NCBI GenBank assembly: GCA_019925095.2 | Contig: CM034389.1 | Span: 17,781,435-17,845,434 of the forward strand | DNA length: 64,000 nucleotides | Reading direction: 5' to 3' | Source: Dendrolimus kikuchii | Lineage: Eukaryota > Arthropoda > Insecta > Lepidoptera > Lasiocampidae | Shown: in pieces, positions 42,939 to 54,215 of the stretch | Position numbering within the stretch: position 1 is the first letter of the stretch | How the letters are laid out: the number at the start of each line of letters is the position of its first letter | Program-made: the position numbers and the translations under genes | Notes under the pieces: model-generated | What the model saw: the letters and a program-made list of their open reading frames with translations, nothing else | Database searches by the model: none | What the model was told of the DNA's origin: nothing

Positions 42939-43801
42939 GTAAGTCCACAATAATAACAACAATTGTAATTATCGCCATTCGCTGTTATGGTAACTTCGTA
43001 AATGATGAGAAATAATATTAAAATGTAAATAGATAACATCTTGCTGTTCACCATGTACGCGCCATGAGAACAATTACTGATGTTTCTTCATTTAAATTTA
43101 GTTAAACATATAAATAAGTAGGTACTACACAATGAACATAATTTTAAGGTTAATAGAATGTTCATCATTCATACTAACTTAAGCAAAACATAATCTAGTA
43201 CAATGAAGGAAACCTAAATTATATTATATTCTACCTATAATCCTTTAGGATTGTAAGTAGAATACTAAGTATAGGTCATTGAAGTCGATGGGTAAGGTTC
43301 CTAGAAGGCTGGCTACGTTACTTCGCTGGATCGTCATACTGATCTGTTGACCGAGATAGGAACTGGCCTTCTGATCACCCGTAGAGTCAATAAAACGTTT
43401 AGAAATATATTTATAATTTATCTATAATACGTATGACGTCAGGTGCCTAGGGTCCAATGTGTTTCAATAGACAATGGCACAAATATATACAGATAAGTTT
43501 ACTTTCTCGCAAATATCATGTTCTTAGTGAATCCTGCTACACTTGGGATAATGTTAGAGGCTGTTCATACAGATATAGCTCGGGCCTTATTTGAGATAGA
43601 TTAACAACGTTAAACATTGACGGATAACTCATTTTACACACCAATAAAGCTAATCATTAATGGCGTTATTTTTTAACGCTATAAATAAATCACATTTTGA
43701 CACAGTCACTAAAACAACATTAATCCAAGTGTAGTATTAAATTTTACCACTATTTAATTCGTCACCATGAGTTAAAAAGCAAATTTATACACATTAAAAA
43801 A
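42939..43801 (+). other. Start of intron 2; unassigned
   Basis: Begins GTAAGTCC. No further receptor module is seen from here to the window end, so intron 2 appears to exceed 21 kb. 43265-43400 has coding-like G+C phrases (GGTTCCTAGAAGGCTGGCTA) that I could not assign. Confidence 0.45.
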
Positions 43802-44041
43802 GCCATTGATTATGAACATTGGGCCTTTGTTTACCTATAATTTAAGTTTGTGATTTACATACCACTGAGTTACGAAGTCTTAAACACACTTTCGCTACAA
43901 AGTATCTACCTATTTTCGTCTAACAAATTGTGTAGTTTCATCATTAAATGATAGTGTATTAAAAAACTTCGCAATTCAGTGGTACGTGAACCACAAATTT
44001 AAATTACAAGGGAACAAAAGCCGATGTTCATAATCAATGGC
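43802..44041. mobile_element. MITE with inverted repeats of about 75 bp
   Basis: Left arm 43802-43878 (GCCATTGATTATGAACATTG ... CATACCACTGAGTTACGAAG) and right arm 43967-44041 (CTTCGCAATTCAGTGGTACG ... GATGTTCATAATCAATGGC) are inverted copies with roughly 85% identity. The 88-base centre is unique. No clear target duplication. No other copy is in the window. Confidence 0.75.
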
Positions 44042-44821
44042 TTGATAGTAGGTATTTGTGGAATGTTGGTAAACAGCATCTATTTACAATCGAGTCTTTA
44101 ATAGCATGAGTTGAAACGGTCTTTGTTGTTTGCACGACATCTTATAAACACGAATAAGTATTCATCTCTTAGCATAAGAGAAGATTCTTTATTTTTCAGG
44201 TTAAATTATTTAAAACTAAGTAATCAGTAAAATATTGATAGAATTAATAACCATATACAGAATCATTAATTTGGTCGAAAATATGCTTTTAATAAAATAC
44301 AAAAATCGTTAAAAAGTGAGAGATAGCAGACATAGAAAATGGTTACAGTGGACTATGGACAATTGGACATGCGCATCACAAGAAGTGTTTACCATTTCAC
44401 AGTAACTGTAGTTGTCCATAAAGCGTATTTCGATACCTTTAAAAAAATGTCGTAGTGCTCTTGGAATAATAACTCTTAGTAGATTCTCATTGCTAATCCC
44501 TAAAGTTTGCAAGAGAAATATTTTAGAGAACCGTTATTAAAGATCATAATAACATTTTAATTAAGTAGGGTTATTATTTCAAGTATCGGTTTGATCATCG
44601 AAGAATAATGATCATAAGTTATGTTTTAGAAGTTCTGGTAACTTAATCGGTAATGCTCTCAAGTCTAAAACTTACGTGTCAAAAAAGACAGGTTCTATCT
44701 AATCATGGCTGGGAAGCATGCCCCGTACTTATGGCCCGTTCCTTGTCACGTTGTGATTCGCACGCTCTGCGTGTTACATCTTTGACAAGCGCTATTTTAC
44801 CTACCTGTTCAATTCTGCCAA
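44042..44821. other. Unassigned intronic stretch
   Basis: No supported feature. Confidence 0.4.
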
Positions 44822-44920
44822 GAGTTCATTTGCCTTCCTATCGGGTAAAAGTTGATATTATAACATTCATACTAGTAATTTCAAAATTCAACCGATGTTA
44901 AGACAAGTGAATGAATATTA
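44822..44920. mobile_element. MITE, decayed copy of the 22058 family
   Basis: AGTTCATTTGCCTTCCTATC GGGTAAAAGTTGA at the left mirrors TCAAAATTCAACCGATGTTA AGACAAGTGAATGAA at the right; both match the arm of 22058-22183. The right arm is better preserved. Confidence 0.6.
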
Positions 44921-46261
44921 AGTTATACCTAGGAACCGGCCACTAGGCAGCTTTTTGACTACTACGTGTATAATCTTTATACAATTACCATGGGAAAGCG
45001 TAGCAAGTACTATAATTTATTTATTCATAAATTTATTAACAAATTTATTTCGTGTCTGAATAGAAACCGTAAATTAAAATCACAATACTTATTTTAAAAC
45101 AAAATAAAATAATATTTCCTAAAATACAGACCTACATATTTTGATATTCGTTCTATTGTAGTCTATCAAAGATTCCCTCTAATAGGACATTTATAACTCC
45201 GAAAAGCTTGGTACAACTTTTTTATTATGCAAATAATAAAACATGTAAAAAGCAATAAGATAAAACTGTTATCGGTCCCTCAAGGCTCATGCTGAATGCC
45301 TGTGTAAATTTATAATGTATTAATGATTGTTCGAAAGTCGACGTTGAAATACGTACGGGACCCTCTCGAGGACCCATTGACAAAGGCATCTTTTATTGAC
45401 GGCCTATTAATATTTATCGAGGGAAATAACTAATTCGAGTCCAATTGGACTCTCCGTCAAGTTTGTTAAATTTAATTCTGGGAAATAATTTCTGACGATG
45501 GCAATATCGATATTAGTACGAGCAGGTAATTGAGCATGAAAATTAAATTGCTAACAGTGTTCTTTTCACGTCGTTTGTATGAATGGAAAATATTATGGAA
45601 TTTAAAAAAGATGCCGAAGGCCGAAGGAATTTCGATATCAATAATCGAATTCTCAAACATTAGTGAGAACTCCATAGTTAACGTTATTTTAATTTGTTGA
45701 GAATTTTCAATGTTTGTATGGAAAAGTGTGCCTTTGCATAGTTAAATAGGATTGTAATATTAACTCGCACACGAGGATGACAAGACATACATAAAACATT
45801 CAGATTATACTTTTCTTTTTGTTTTTTTTTTAATATCTAGTTAGCTGGTGTCAATTAGTATAATATATATATTCAAGTTTTGCAATAAATCATAATGCAG
45901 TTATTATGAAGACCAAGTTAAAAGCAATTGAAGTAAACATGCATGTATGAATAAATTAGTGAAAGTAGATGAAGCGAAGTGTTTGGTAGATTCGTTGCAA
46001 GTAAAGGTCTATCTTCTCTGCTTACCTCTATGACATATAGGCGTGATAATATGTGTGATACCTGCACATATATCTTTTTGAAAATGAAACAGATATTTTG
46101 TTTTCTTTGTTTATGAAAATTATACTACCCCTTAAGTTCCCGTCAAAAAGTTAATACACATTATATCAATTTCTAAGTACTATACGTGTATATTTTCTCG
46201 TGGCCCCACCTTCCGGGATTAGTATACCTTCTTGTTGATGTGATAAAACCTCAAAATAATT
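44921..46261. other. Unassigned intronic stretch
   Basis: No supported feature. Confidence 0.4.
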
Positions 46262-46437
46262 TACTATAAGCCCTTAAACGTCCCACTGCGGGTCATTTTC
46301 TGCATTTTAGGAGCATGCATCCTGTCACGCTTGTGCAAAGCGGATTGATTCCTCACAATGTTATCCTTTACCGTCAGCTTGTGGAAATTATAACAGGTAA
46401 TCTAACCTAATATATGCATATTAGGTTACAATCCTGT
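46262..46437 (-). repeat. SINE family 1 fragment, minus strand
   Basis: TAAGCCCTTAAACGTCCCAC TGCGGGTC, TGTCACGCTTGTGCAAAGCG and TTATCCTTTACCGTCAGCTTG keep the order of the minus-strand copy at 4290-4450, with many substitutions. Confidence 0.6.
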
Positions 46438-47584
46438 TTCTCAACTAGTGTCCCAACCGACCTCATTGGAATATGATGTTGTTGAGTTAGCTAATGAGCT
46501 ATTTATTACAACTTTACGAAAAGACGATAAGCACATCTACTGAAAATTATATAGTCAGGTCATTCTAAATCGTACATATCACACTATGTATAAGTGACTA
46601 CATACGTTCATTCAATAGTTGATTGTCCATTTGGCTTCTTTATTGATGCGAGATGACTAGCTGCGACTACTCGGCGCCTTGTGTGGTAGGAACGCATGCG
46701 CCGTCCCTTCTAACAATTACATGTCAAAGTTTAATATGTCAGTATTGAAACTCATATCTGCATAAATTACAACTCAAGGTCTTTCTTTCCCTTTACATTT
46801 GTTTCTCGATTACGAATGGGTTTAGTTTAATTTCTTGAATAATCCAATATTTTTTTAATCCTTAAACCGAAAGTTACCAATTTAGATATTTAACCATCGG
46901 AAAATTTAGGAGATTCAAGGCCTCATGGATCTTTGTAAGGTGAAGTCGTTTGTCCGCACACTTTAAAAGATTCCGAAACAACGAGCTGATGATAGCGACC
47001 GACATCTTTGCGCAGTTTCCGTTTGTTCTCATTATTTTTATTCGTACCTACACTGTAATTTGCTGAACGGAGCCAGACCATCCGTTTCTTAGCATCATTG
47101 TTCTTTTTATAATCACGTACCTACCTCTAACTGCAAATAGGTTTGTGTCTACACCTTATTTTATGTTTACCTTCAATACCTTTCTTTGATTATATATTCT
47201 AAACTTTTTCTTCGTTCCTTAAAAATGTTTAGAAGAGTCGTTTTGTTATAACATTGTTGCTGATAGTACTTTTGTTTTACTTGTATCGACGTTGTTATTC
47301 TATCTTTCATCTATCTATATTAACAAACTGCCGACTTTGTAAATTGAAAATATTTTTTTTAAGTTACAGTGTTTCAGGGCTAATTTTTTATGTATAGTTT
47401 TATTATTAGTGTAGTTCATTTTTTAAGATAGTTTAGATTAGCATTATAATAATAATTTATATATGAATTTTGTGAATCGTAAATACTTTATGTAAGTCGG
47501 TTTATTCATGAAGGAACAAACAGACAAGTAAGTCAATAAGTACTTGATTTGAATTATAATATGGCCGATGTAAATGACTAAATA
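46438..47584. other. Unassigned intronic stretch
   Basis: GACTAGCTGCGACTACTCGG near 46652 may be a Helitron 3' end remnant. Nothing else. Confidence 0.35.
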
Positions 47585-47710
47585 CATACATAGATATTAT
47601 CCAGTTCTCATAAGGGTAGGCAGACAAGATGGATCTCCACTTGCTACGATCTTGGCACAGTCTTTTCGCTTCAAAGATTTCTTTCGTACATGCACGTTTG
47701 TTTGAAGTAG
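47585..47710 (-). repeat. LINE 3'-terminal fragment, minus strand
   Basis: ATACATACATAGATATTATC, CATAAGGGTAGGCAGACAAG and CCACTTGCTACGATCTTGGC have the layout of the minus-strand ends of family T-like LINEs (tail repeat, then GGGGTAGGCA). Coding part is too decayed to read. Confidence 0.5.
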
Positions 47711-49585
47711 GTGTGTAAAAATATATATTTAAAGGTTTTATCTCCTAGTTATTATTGGATTGTATTTTCAGGAGGTGTCCGTTGATTGGTAAGAAATTTT
47801 CTGACCTTTTATCCCCGGAATCTCGTGGGGATTTTCACAGGAGCTATAACAAAGTGGAATAACAGCATAGGATAGGATTTGACATTGAAATTATGACTCT
47901 GTGTATCCCGGTATAAAAAACAGTTTATCAAAGTTTACCAGTTCAAAGTTTAACCACATGTGAAGCTCTGCTATATAGTACGCGCAAAACTTAGTGCACC
48001 TCGCCAGAAGTTAGGAAGGTTTATATGTATTAAACATACTTAAATTTTGTTTCAAAAAAGTGACTAATGTATGTAAAAACGATGATCTTTGTAAATGTTA
48101 TCAGAAGTTTATCTTGTACGTACTTTATGTCTTTAATTCATGTAAGTCAGACTTTAGCACCGTGAGTTGGCGCAGATACTTAAGTGTTAAAGTTTAAGTT
48201 TAATATCTGACAGTGTTTCGTATAATATAGATCTTATGTGTGTGTTCGGGTAGAGAGAGGTCAACCGAGAGGACAACACCCCGCTCTCAACGTTGTACAA
48301 CTATCTTGTGAATTCTTCGCAATGAAATGTACTAATTTCAAGAACACATTAAGTGTTTCCTGTACTAATTATTTTATGGATTTTGCAGACAAAGTACTTT
48401 CTTCTAAAAATTGTTAATATTCATTTACTTAATATAAAAGGAGATATTTTTATTTCATCTATCATGTTGTATCTCTCAGGTAATTTGGTAAGTTTCAAAC
48501 AAGTGAAAATAAGAGGAATATTATGAATATTTATTTAGTATCCAATTATATACTATTCACTTTTTGTGTTATTTTCTCTGTAATGGGTCTGCTTAGCTTT
48601 AGAGTAAAATTTATTATATTTATTTATAGGAGATGTTTAGTGAAAACTTTACGATGAATATCTTAAGAAAACATTACTATGTACTTACATAATACAATTG
48701 TAACATGTATAGATATATAAAATAGAATCAGCTTACAAACGGCTAGGTTCAGAACTATTACTTTTTAAGGGATCGGACACTAAACCACCAAACTTATCCA
48801 AGGCGCACGAGAGGGTTTCACGCATCGGTAATCATGTGATGTTTGAGATTAGGTATGCCGTATAAATGCGCTATTTAGTGTGTAAGTACGCATTAAAGTT
48901 TAAAATTTTATCTCAAGTTATTTCATTGCTCAATTCCTGTGAAGCGAACCCACATTCCAGTGAAAGTATGAGAAAACTTCGTCTATCAGATCGGTGTTCC
49001 GGCTTTCGCGTAAGATTTCATAAGCCTGTCATAGCCTTCAGATATTGAAAGGTTATTGGATTTTTGGTCGCATACATCAAGTTTTGCGTGAAATATAAGA
49101 TTTTAATTAAAATATTTTTTTTTAACCTAATTTCGTAAAATGAGTGTAGATAGGTACATATTGTTGCGAACCGATACTAATCCTTTACAGGTGTTTTACT
49201 ACCCCTTCGAATTTAAGTGATCTCTTGTTGGCGTTAATCCCGTTGTGTACCTCCCGGTAAGACGTCATAAGTCCTTTCTTATTTTGTTTGTATTTCGTTG
49301 CACATTCTTAGAAGCCATAGAACTTTCGAGTTGAGAATTTCCAGGATTAGTGGGCATGTTACAAATATATAATGTCGGTCAATCGGGACTGAGTCTGTTG
49401 GGTTTCAATTGCGATCGAGATATTTGTTAATTAATATGCTTTCGGAACGAGTATCTTATAACAACGAACTTTCCGCGATTTATGCCATTAAGATTTTTTG
49501 CGTTACGTTAACCGTAACTTAAAAAATCGCAACTTGTAACTTGACTTGTTGTATTCGGTTCTGTTTGAAAGACTTGTGAATTAGT
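47711..49585. other. Unassigned intronic stretch
   Basis: No supported feature. The part next to 49585 could be internal LTR-element sequence. Confidence 0.35.
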
Positions 49586-49828
49586 GTGATACTAGACAAG
49601 AGTAACATTATATATAAATACTACTGTAAATTTGGCAGCAACCGACCCGCGTTAAATATTACATTCGGCAGATCTAAGACCTCCCCTCAACTTGGCGAAA
49701 CTGAAGACCCGCCTATTAATGAAAACAACTTAGAAATGAGCTGTCTTGATGCTCCCATAAGAACTAGGATTTAATCATATTAGACTTTGTTTTAAACACC
49801 ACCCCAAAGTCTCATTTAAAGGGGGAGG
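49586..49828 (+). other. Possible internal 3' sequence of an LTR element, with polypurine tract
   Basis: A 62-codon frame (49586-49774) of unknown nature is followed by AAAGGGGGAGG (49818-49828), a polypurine tract directly before a TG. I see no integrase or RT residues. Confidence 0.35.
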
Positions 49829-50041
49829 TGTTACATCCCTTACCTGTTTATTATAATGCTGAGACTGCCGAGCTAGCTCAGCAGTCCAAGTACACCTTTT
49901 AGGTTTAGATTCAATCTTAGTCAGTCTTCGTTCTCCTTTCTTTCAATGCGGTTGCCAAGAGATATTTTGTTTAAAGTGTATTTCTTTTAGCTATTAAATA
50001 ATTTCTTTTTTAAAAACGTGTTTCTGAATCTCGGTATAACA
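49829..50041 (+). mobile_element. Probable 3' LTR (213 bp)
   Basis: It starts TGTTACATCCC just after the polypurine tract and can be ended at CTCGGTATAACA, giving 5-base inverted tips TGTTA...TAACA. A possible polyadenylation region (ATTAAATAA) is near 49994. No 5' LTR was recognised in the window. The end coincides with the break of the RTE element. Confidence 0.45.
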
Positions 50042-52640
50042 GCACGGATGTGAGATCTGTAATGTTGCAAGCCAAGTACTCCGTCTTCGCCACACTTAGT
50101 TTGAGACCGCCTTTCTCAAGTGAGTCCTTCCACGCATTCACACGTCGCACCAGGCGCGCTCTGTCCGCATCTGCCAGCGCGATGTCATCCGCATACATGA
50201 GCAACCATGGTGGTTGCTTATGCTGTTTGACACTTCGTCTAGTATGACGCTGAACAGAAACGGACTGAGGACAGATCACTGGTGCACTCCGACGGTTATA
50301 GGGAATGGTGTAGTGTCACCAACAGCGGTCCGAACTATGGAATCGGACTCACGGTACATGTCTCGATTAATGTCAATATAGGTTTCAGGCACCCTTTTGG
50401 ACCTCAGTGCCCACCAGATCATCACGCGAGAAACACAGTCGAAGGCCTTCTGCAGATCGAGAAACAGGAAATACAGCGGCGTATTCTTCGTCCTGTATTT
50501 CTCAATGATGATCCTTAGGGCAAAAACAGGGTCCATGGTACCATGTCCAGGGCGAAACCCATATTGATATTCCGAGACAGTACATTTCTGCCGGATCCGA
50601 GAGTCAACTATCCGGTCAAAGAGCTTTATGGTGTGGGACATTACCTTTATACCGCGGTAATTTCCGCACTCCTGCACCGATCCTTTGCCTTTGTAGACTG
50701 GGGTGATAACAGACAGTCTCCACTGGCCCGGGATGTTTCTGATGAGGAATATACGCTTAAAAAGGTTTGTCAAAATGCCCACACCACGAGGACCCATCGC
50801 CTTCCAGGCTTCGATGGGGATTCCATCGGCTCCGACAGATTTCCGATTCCTCATGCGTCGAAGAGCTTTTTGGACTTCCTCAGGCGTTATCGGTGGCACA
50901 AGTCCTTGATTCGGAGGGAGGTCCGGTGGCTGCACCTCTTTATGCTGCTTATTCAGTAGCTCGTGGAAATAAGAGCGCCATCTCTCCTTCATCGCGAGGT
51001 CTTCGCATAGGAGGTTGCCGCCAGGGTCCCTAACACAGCGGCATTTGGAAATATCCTGTGCTGCTTTGACCCTGGAACGTGCCAACTTATAAATTAGCTT
51101 TTGCCCCTCAGACGATTCCACTTATCATACAACGGTTGTAAGTGGTCTCGTCTGGCCCTAACTACAGCTCTCTTAGTGGCACGTTTCGCGGCCCTGTACG
51201 CGTCGCGGTCTTCAGGAGATTTGGACGCTTGCCACTTTTTAAAGAGGGCTTTCTTCACCCTAGTCTCCCTCTGGACTGTGTCGTTCCACCACCAAGTCTC
51301 CTTGTCACACTTGCGTCCACCCTTAGACACACCCAGCGCTGCCTTCGCCGCGTTAGTAATGGCTGCCTGAATCTTGTCCCAGTGGCTCTGGACTGGTTTA
51401 CCATCATCTCCGACACACATCTCCACGGAGGATGAGGCAAACTCCTGGGATATGCCTTCATCAAGCAGCCACCATCTAATTTGACGTCGGCAATGCTCAA
51501 CGGGTTTGTCCTTAGGCTTCACGCAGAGGTCCATGACAAGTAGACGATGTTGTGCAGTGAGACTCTCTCCGGGTATGACTTTGCAGTTGGCTACTTTGCC
51601 GATGTGGTGTCTTCTGGTAAGTAGGTAGCGATTTGGGTGGCGTGCCTTCCGCTCTTGTAGGTGATTAGGTTGACCGGCTTCTTTTTGAAATACGTGTTCA
51701 CGATGGCGAGATCCGCAGCCGCATACATTCGAAGGATATCCTCCCCTTCTGTGTTGCGGCTACCGTATCCAAAACCACCGTGAACACGCTCAAACTCCTT
51801 CCACGTCTTCTACATGACCGTTCAGATCACCATCCAAAACGACCCCCTGTGATGGCGGGATGCTACGAAGCACATCACCAATTTGGTTCCAAAACCTCAT
51901 TCTATCAGTGTCGCTACAACCAGCCTGTGGCGCGTAGGCGCTTATCAAATTGGTAACGACCCCTTCGGTAAGGACCGACACGACCATGAGTCGGTCGCTG
52001 AAGCGTTTCACCTCCAGAATGTTGTTTTGGAACTCCTCGGAGAGCACTACCGCAACTCCGTTCTCCCCACCAAGAGCACCGGTATAGATCAGCTTGTAGC
52101 CATTCCCAATTAACCGGGATCTGCTGCCTTTCCACCGAGTCTCCTGCAGGAACGCCACTGCCACCCTCCGCCTGGAGAGTACTTCGGAAAGTTCCCTAGC
52201 ACGTCCGGTCAGCGTACCAATGTTCCACGATGCGAAGCGGATTTTCCTACTCTGTGTGTGGACTCGCGTCTTTAGCCGTGCCCGTCCATGACACGGTAGC
52301 CCTTGCCCACTTGTCGCGTCCTTATGCGGCGACGCCTTAGCCATACCCAGAACATTCCTATTTCGAACCATATTTGATGCGGCTTTAGACGATTTTAGAT
52401 GGAGCGGCTGCCGCCCGACCTCCACAATCCATAAAGGGAAACCAGGATTGGGTAGGAATAGGGAAAAGGCGGGGTCTGAGGGAAAGAATAATGAGGAAGG
52501 ATATTAGGAGGAGAAGAAGGGGACACCATTGTCACGGAGCAAAGGGAAAGTTACAGTGGCCGCGTGGAGGACCTCGGGCTTGCTTACCCGTGTGCGCTGT
52601 TAAATACCGAACAGGCATTTAATAGGAGGCACCCTCTGAG
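50042..52640 (-). pseudogene. RTE-like non-LTR retrotransposon, minus strand, 3'-truncated
   Basis: Minus-strand order from 52425: AP endonuclease (FASWNIGTLTGR; FLQETRWKGS; LISAYAPQAGC; GDLNGHV where GDFNGH is usual), a frameshift near 51790, then a linker (NLITYKSGRHATQI), an open frame 51534-51094, and the reverse transcriptase 51121-50276 with GADGIPIEAW, YQYGFRPGHGTMD, LDLQKAFD and GVHQ. After a frameshift, 50279 onward has YADDIALAD and KTEYLACN, then ends at about 50042. The RT thumb, C-terminal domain and 3' UTR are missing, whereas LINEs normally lose the 5' end. The 5' UTR reaches roughly 52640. The endonuclease-to-RT layout without ORF1 fits the RTE clade. Plus-strand frames here are shadows. 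Confidence 0.85.
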
Positions 52641-53187
52641 GAACTCAAAATTACAATTCACCGCAAATAAAAATTAACTGCTATATTATTTTAAAAAATT
52701 AATGTTAATATAAGGACCAATGGTCAGTATTGCAAGCAAGTATCACCTACTTGTTTGCAATAAATATAATAGTGACATAACTTTACAAAATCTCGTCTCA
52801 TATTTCAGAGGAAAACGAACCATGATATTATACGAAGAAATAGCTGATGCCAGAGTTATGCCTACCACACGCACTAGTCGAATGTGCCACAGAGTAGTCA
52901 TATACGTAATAAAGTTGGCAAATCAGAAAACAGGTCACGCACGTCCCTCAATAGCCTGCGCGCGGGAAAATTGTACCTACCCTGTTACCGTTGTTGAACT
53001 ACACTGACTCGGGAATTTTGGGGTATATTTTTCTATCCGACAGTTACATTTGCAGGGTTTTCGGTAAATTAGGAAAAATATACAGAAACATTATATTTCT
53101 CTCATAAACCGGTGAAAGTCAAAGAATTAACGCTCGTTCTATGCACGTTTTTAACTCTGAATATAGTTTGGTTAATATTAAGAACAT
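52641..53187. other. Unassigned stretch
   Basis: A 95-codon frame at 52720-53007 resembles nothing known; no repeats recognised. Confidence 0.35.
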
Positions 53188-53585
53188 TATAATTGATTAC
53201 GTATGGAAGCGAGAGTTGGGTATGGAAGAGAGAGCATGAAAGTAGAGTAAACGCGGTCGAGGTGCGAGCACTGCGCAAAATCTGCGGAGTGACGCTCGCG
53301 GACCGCGTTCGTAATATCGAAGTAAGAAAGAGAGTTGGTCTGAAAGAGAGTATCGGGGTGAAGGTAAGGAAAGGAATGCTCCGGTGGTTCGGGCATGTGG
53401 AAAGAATGCATGATGAAAGAATGACTAAACAGATATACAATGCAAAAGTGGATGGATGCAGAAGTCGTGGAAGGCCACGACACACCTTCCATGATCAAAT
53501 TGATCGTGTACTAGCAGAAGGTGATGTCAGGAGCCTTAAGAACAGACGAGCATGCATGACAAGAGTTGTATGTATAATTGATTAC
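53188..53585 (+). mobile_element. 5'-truncated LINE (family T) with 13-bp target duplication
   Basis: TATAATTGATTAC occurs at 53188-53200 and again at 53573-53585; the insert is 53201-53572. One open frame reads ESWVWKREHESRVNAVEVRA, LRKICGVTLADRVRNIEVRK, GMLRWFGHVERMHDERMTKQ and ends near DVRSLKNRRACMTR. It is the most intact copy of this C-terminus in the window. The 3' part between GCATGACAAGAG and TTGTATG lacks about 80-110 bases present in the other two copies. Confidence 0.85.
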
Positions 53586-53952
53586 ATATAAATTATTGAC
53601 ACTCTGTTAAATTAACAAAATATTTCTTTATTTCGTAGCCACACAATGATACATGTACGTACTACCTACTCTAATGTCTCATCTATGATTGGTTTATTTT
53701 CGTTAATACGACCAAGCTTAAGTTGCAGCGATGCCTTATTTAGAATAATGATTTTTCCCAATTATTTGCAAGGATCATAATAAAAAGTATGCCATCTTGT
53801 AAAGCATCGATGTTGAGATTGATCAACCGATTATTAAGATGTTATGTGAAGCGACGAGTTGGAAAATTAAAAATGACTTCGCCAGACTAGCTTTACTTTT
53901 TGTATCTACCCTCTAATAATAAGCTAAAAATAATAGTCTAGTGATCGTGAAA
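53586..53952. other. Unassigned stretch
   Basis: No supported feature. Confidence 0.4.
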
Positions 53953-54215
53953 GTTGTGGTAGCTTAGTGGCTAATGAACTATCGTGAGTTTGAATCTTTA
54001 CGGGGACGTACAAATATTTACCACTTGGGCACTTTTTCTGACTTATTGAGTATATTGGTAATTACCTCGTACTAAATGTGAAGGAAAAGATAGTGATGAA
54101 ACATGTACCTCGAGGTAATACAGGTGTGAAAATCACTAATCTATAATACTTTAAATAAGTATTGCGGATATACTTGTTCCCCTTAAAAATGAGAAGGTCC
54201 GATCCCTGGGTTAAT
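53953..54215 (+). mobile_element. tRNA-derived SINE (family 1), decayed
   Basis: Head GTTGTGGTAGCTTAGTGGCTAA, B box GAGTTTGAATCT (53985-53996), body GGTAATTACCTCGTACTAAATG and GAAACATGTACCTCGAGGTA; ends around CCCCTTAAAAATGAGAAGG. The order matches 6237-6502. Confidence 0.65.

Noticed and set aside
50543..50959. 138-codon plus-strand frame
   Set aside because: Lies antisense to the RTE reverse transcriptase, which carries clear motifs on the minus strand.
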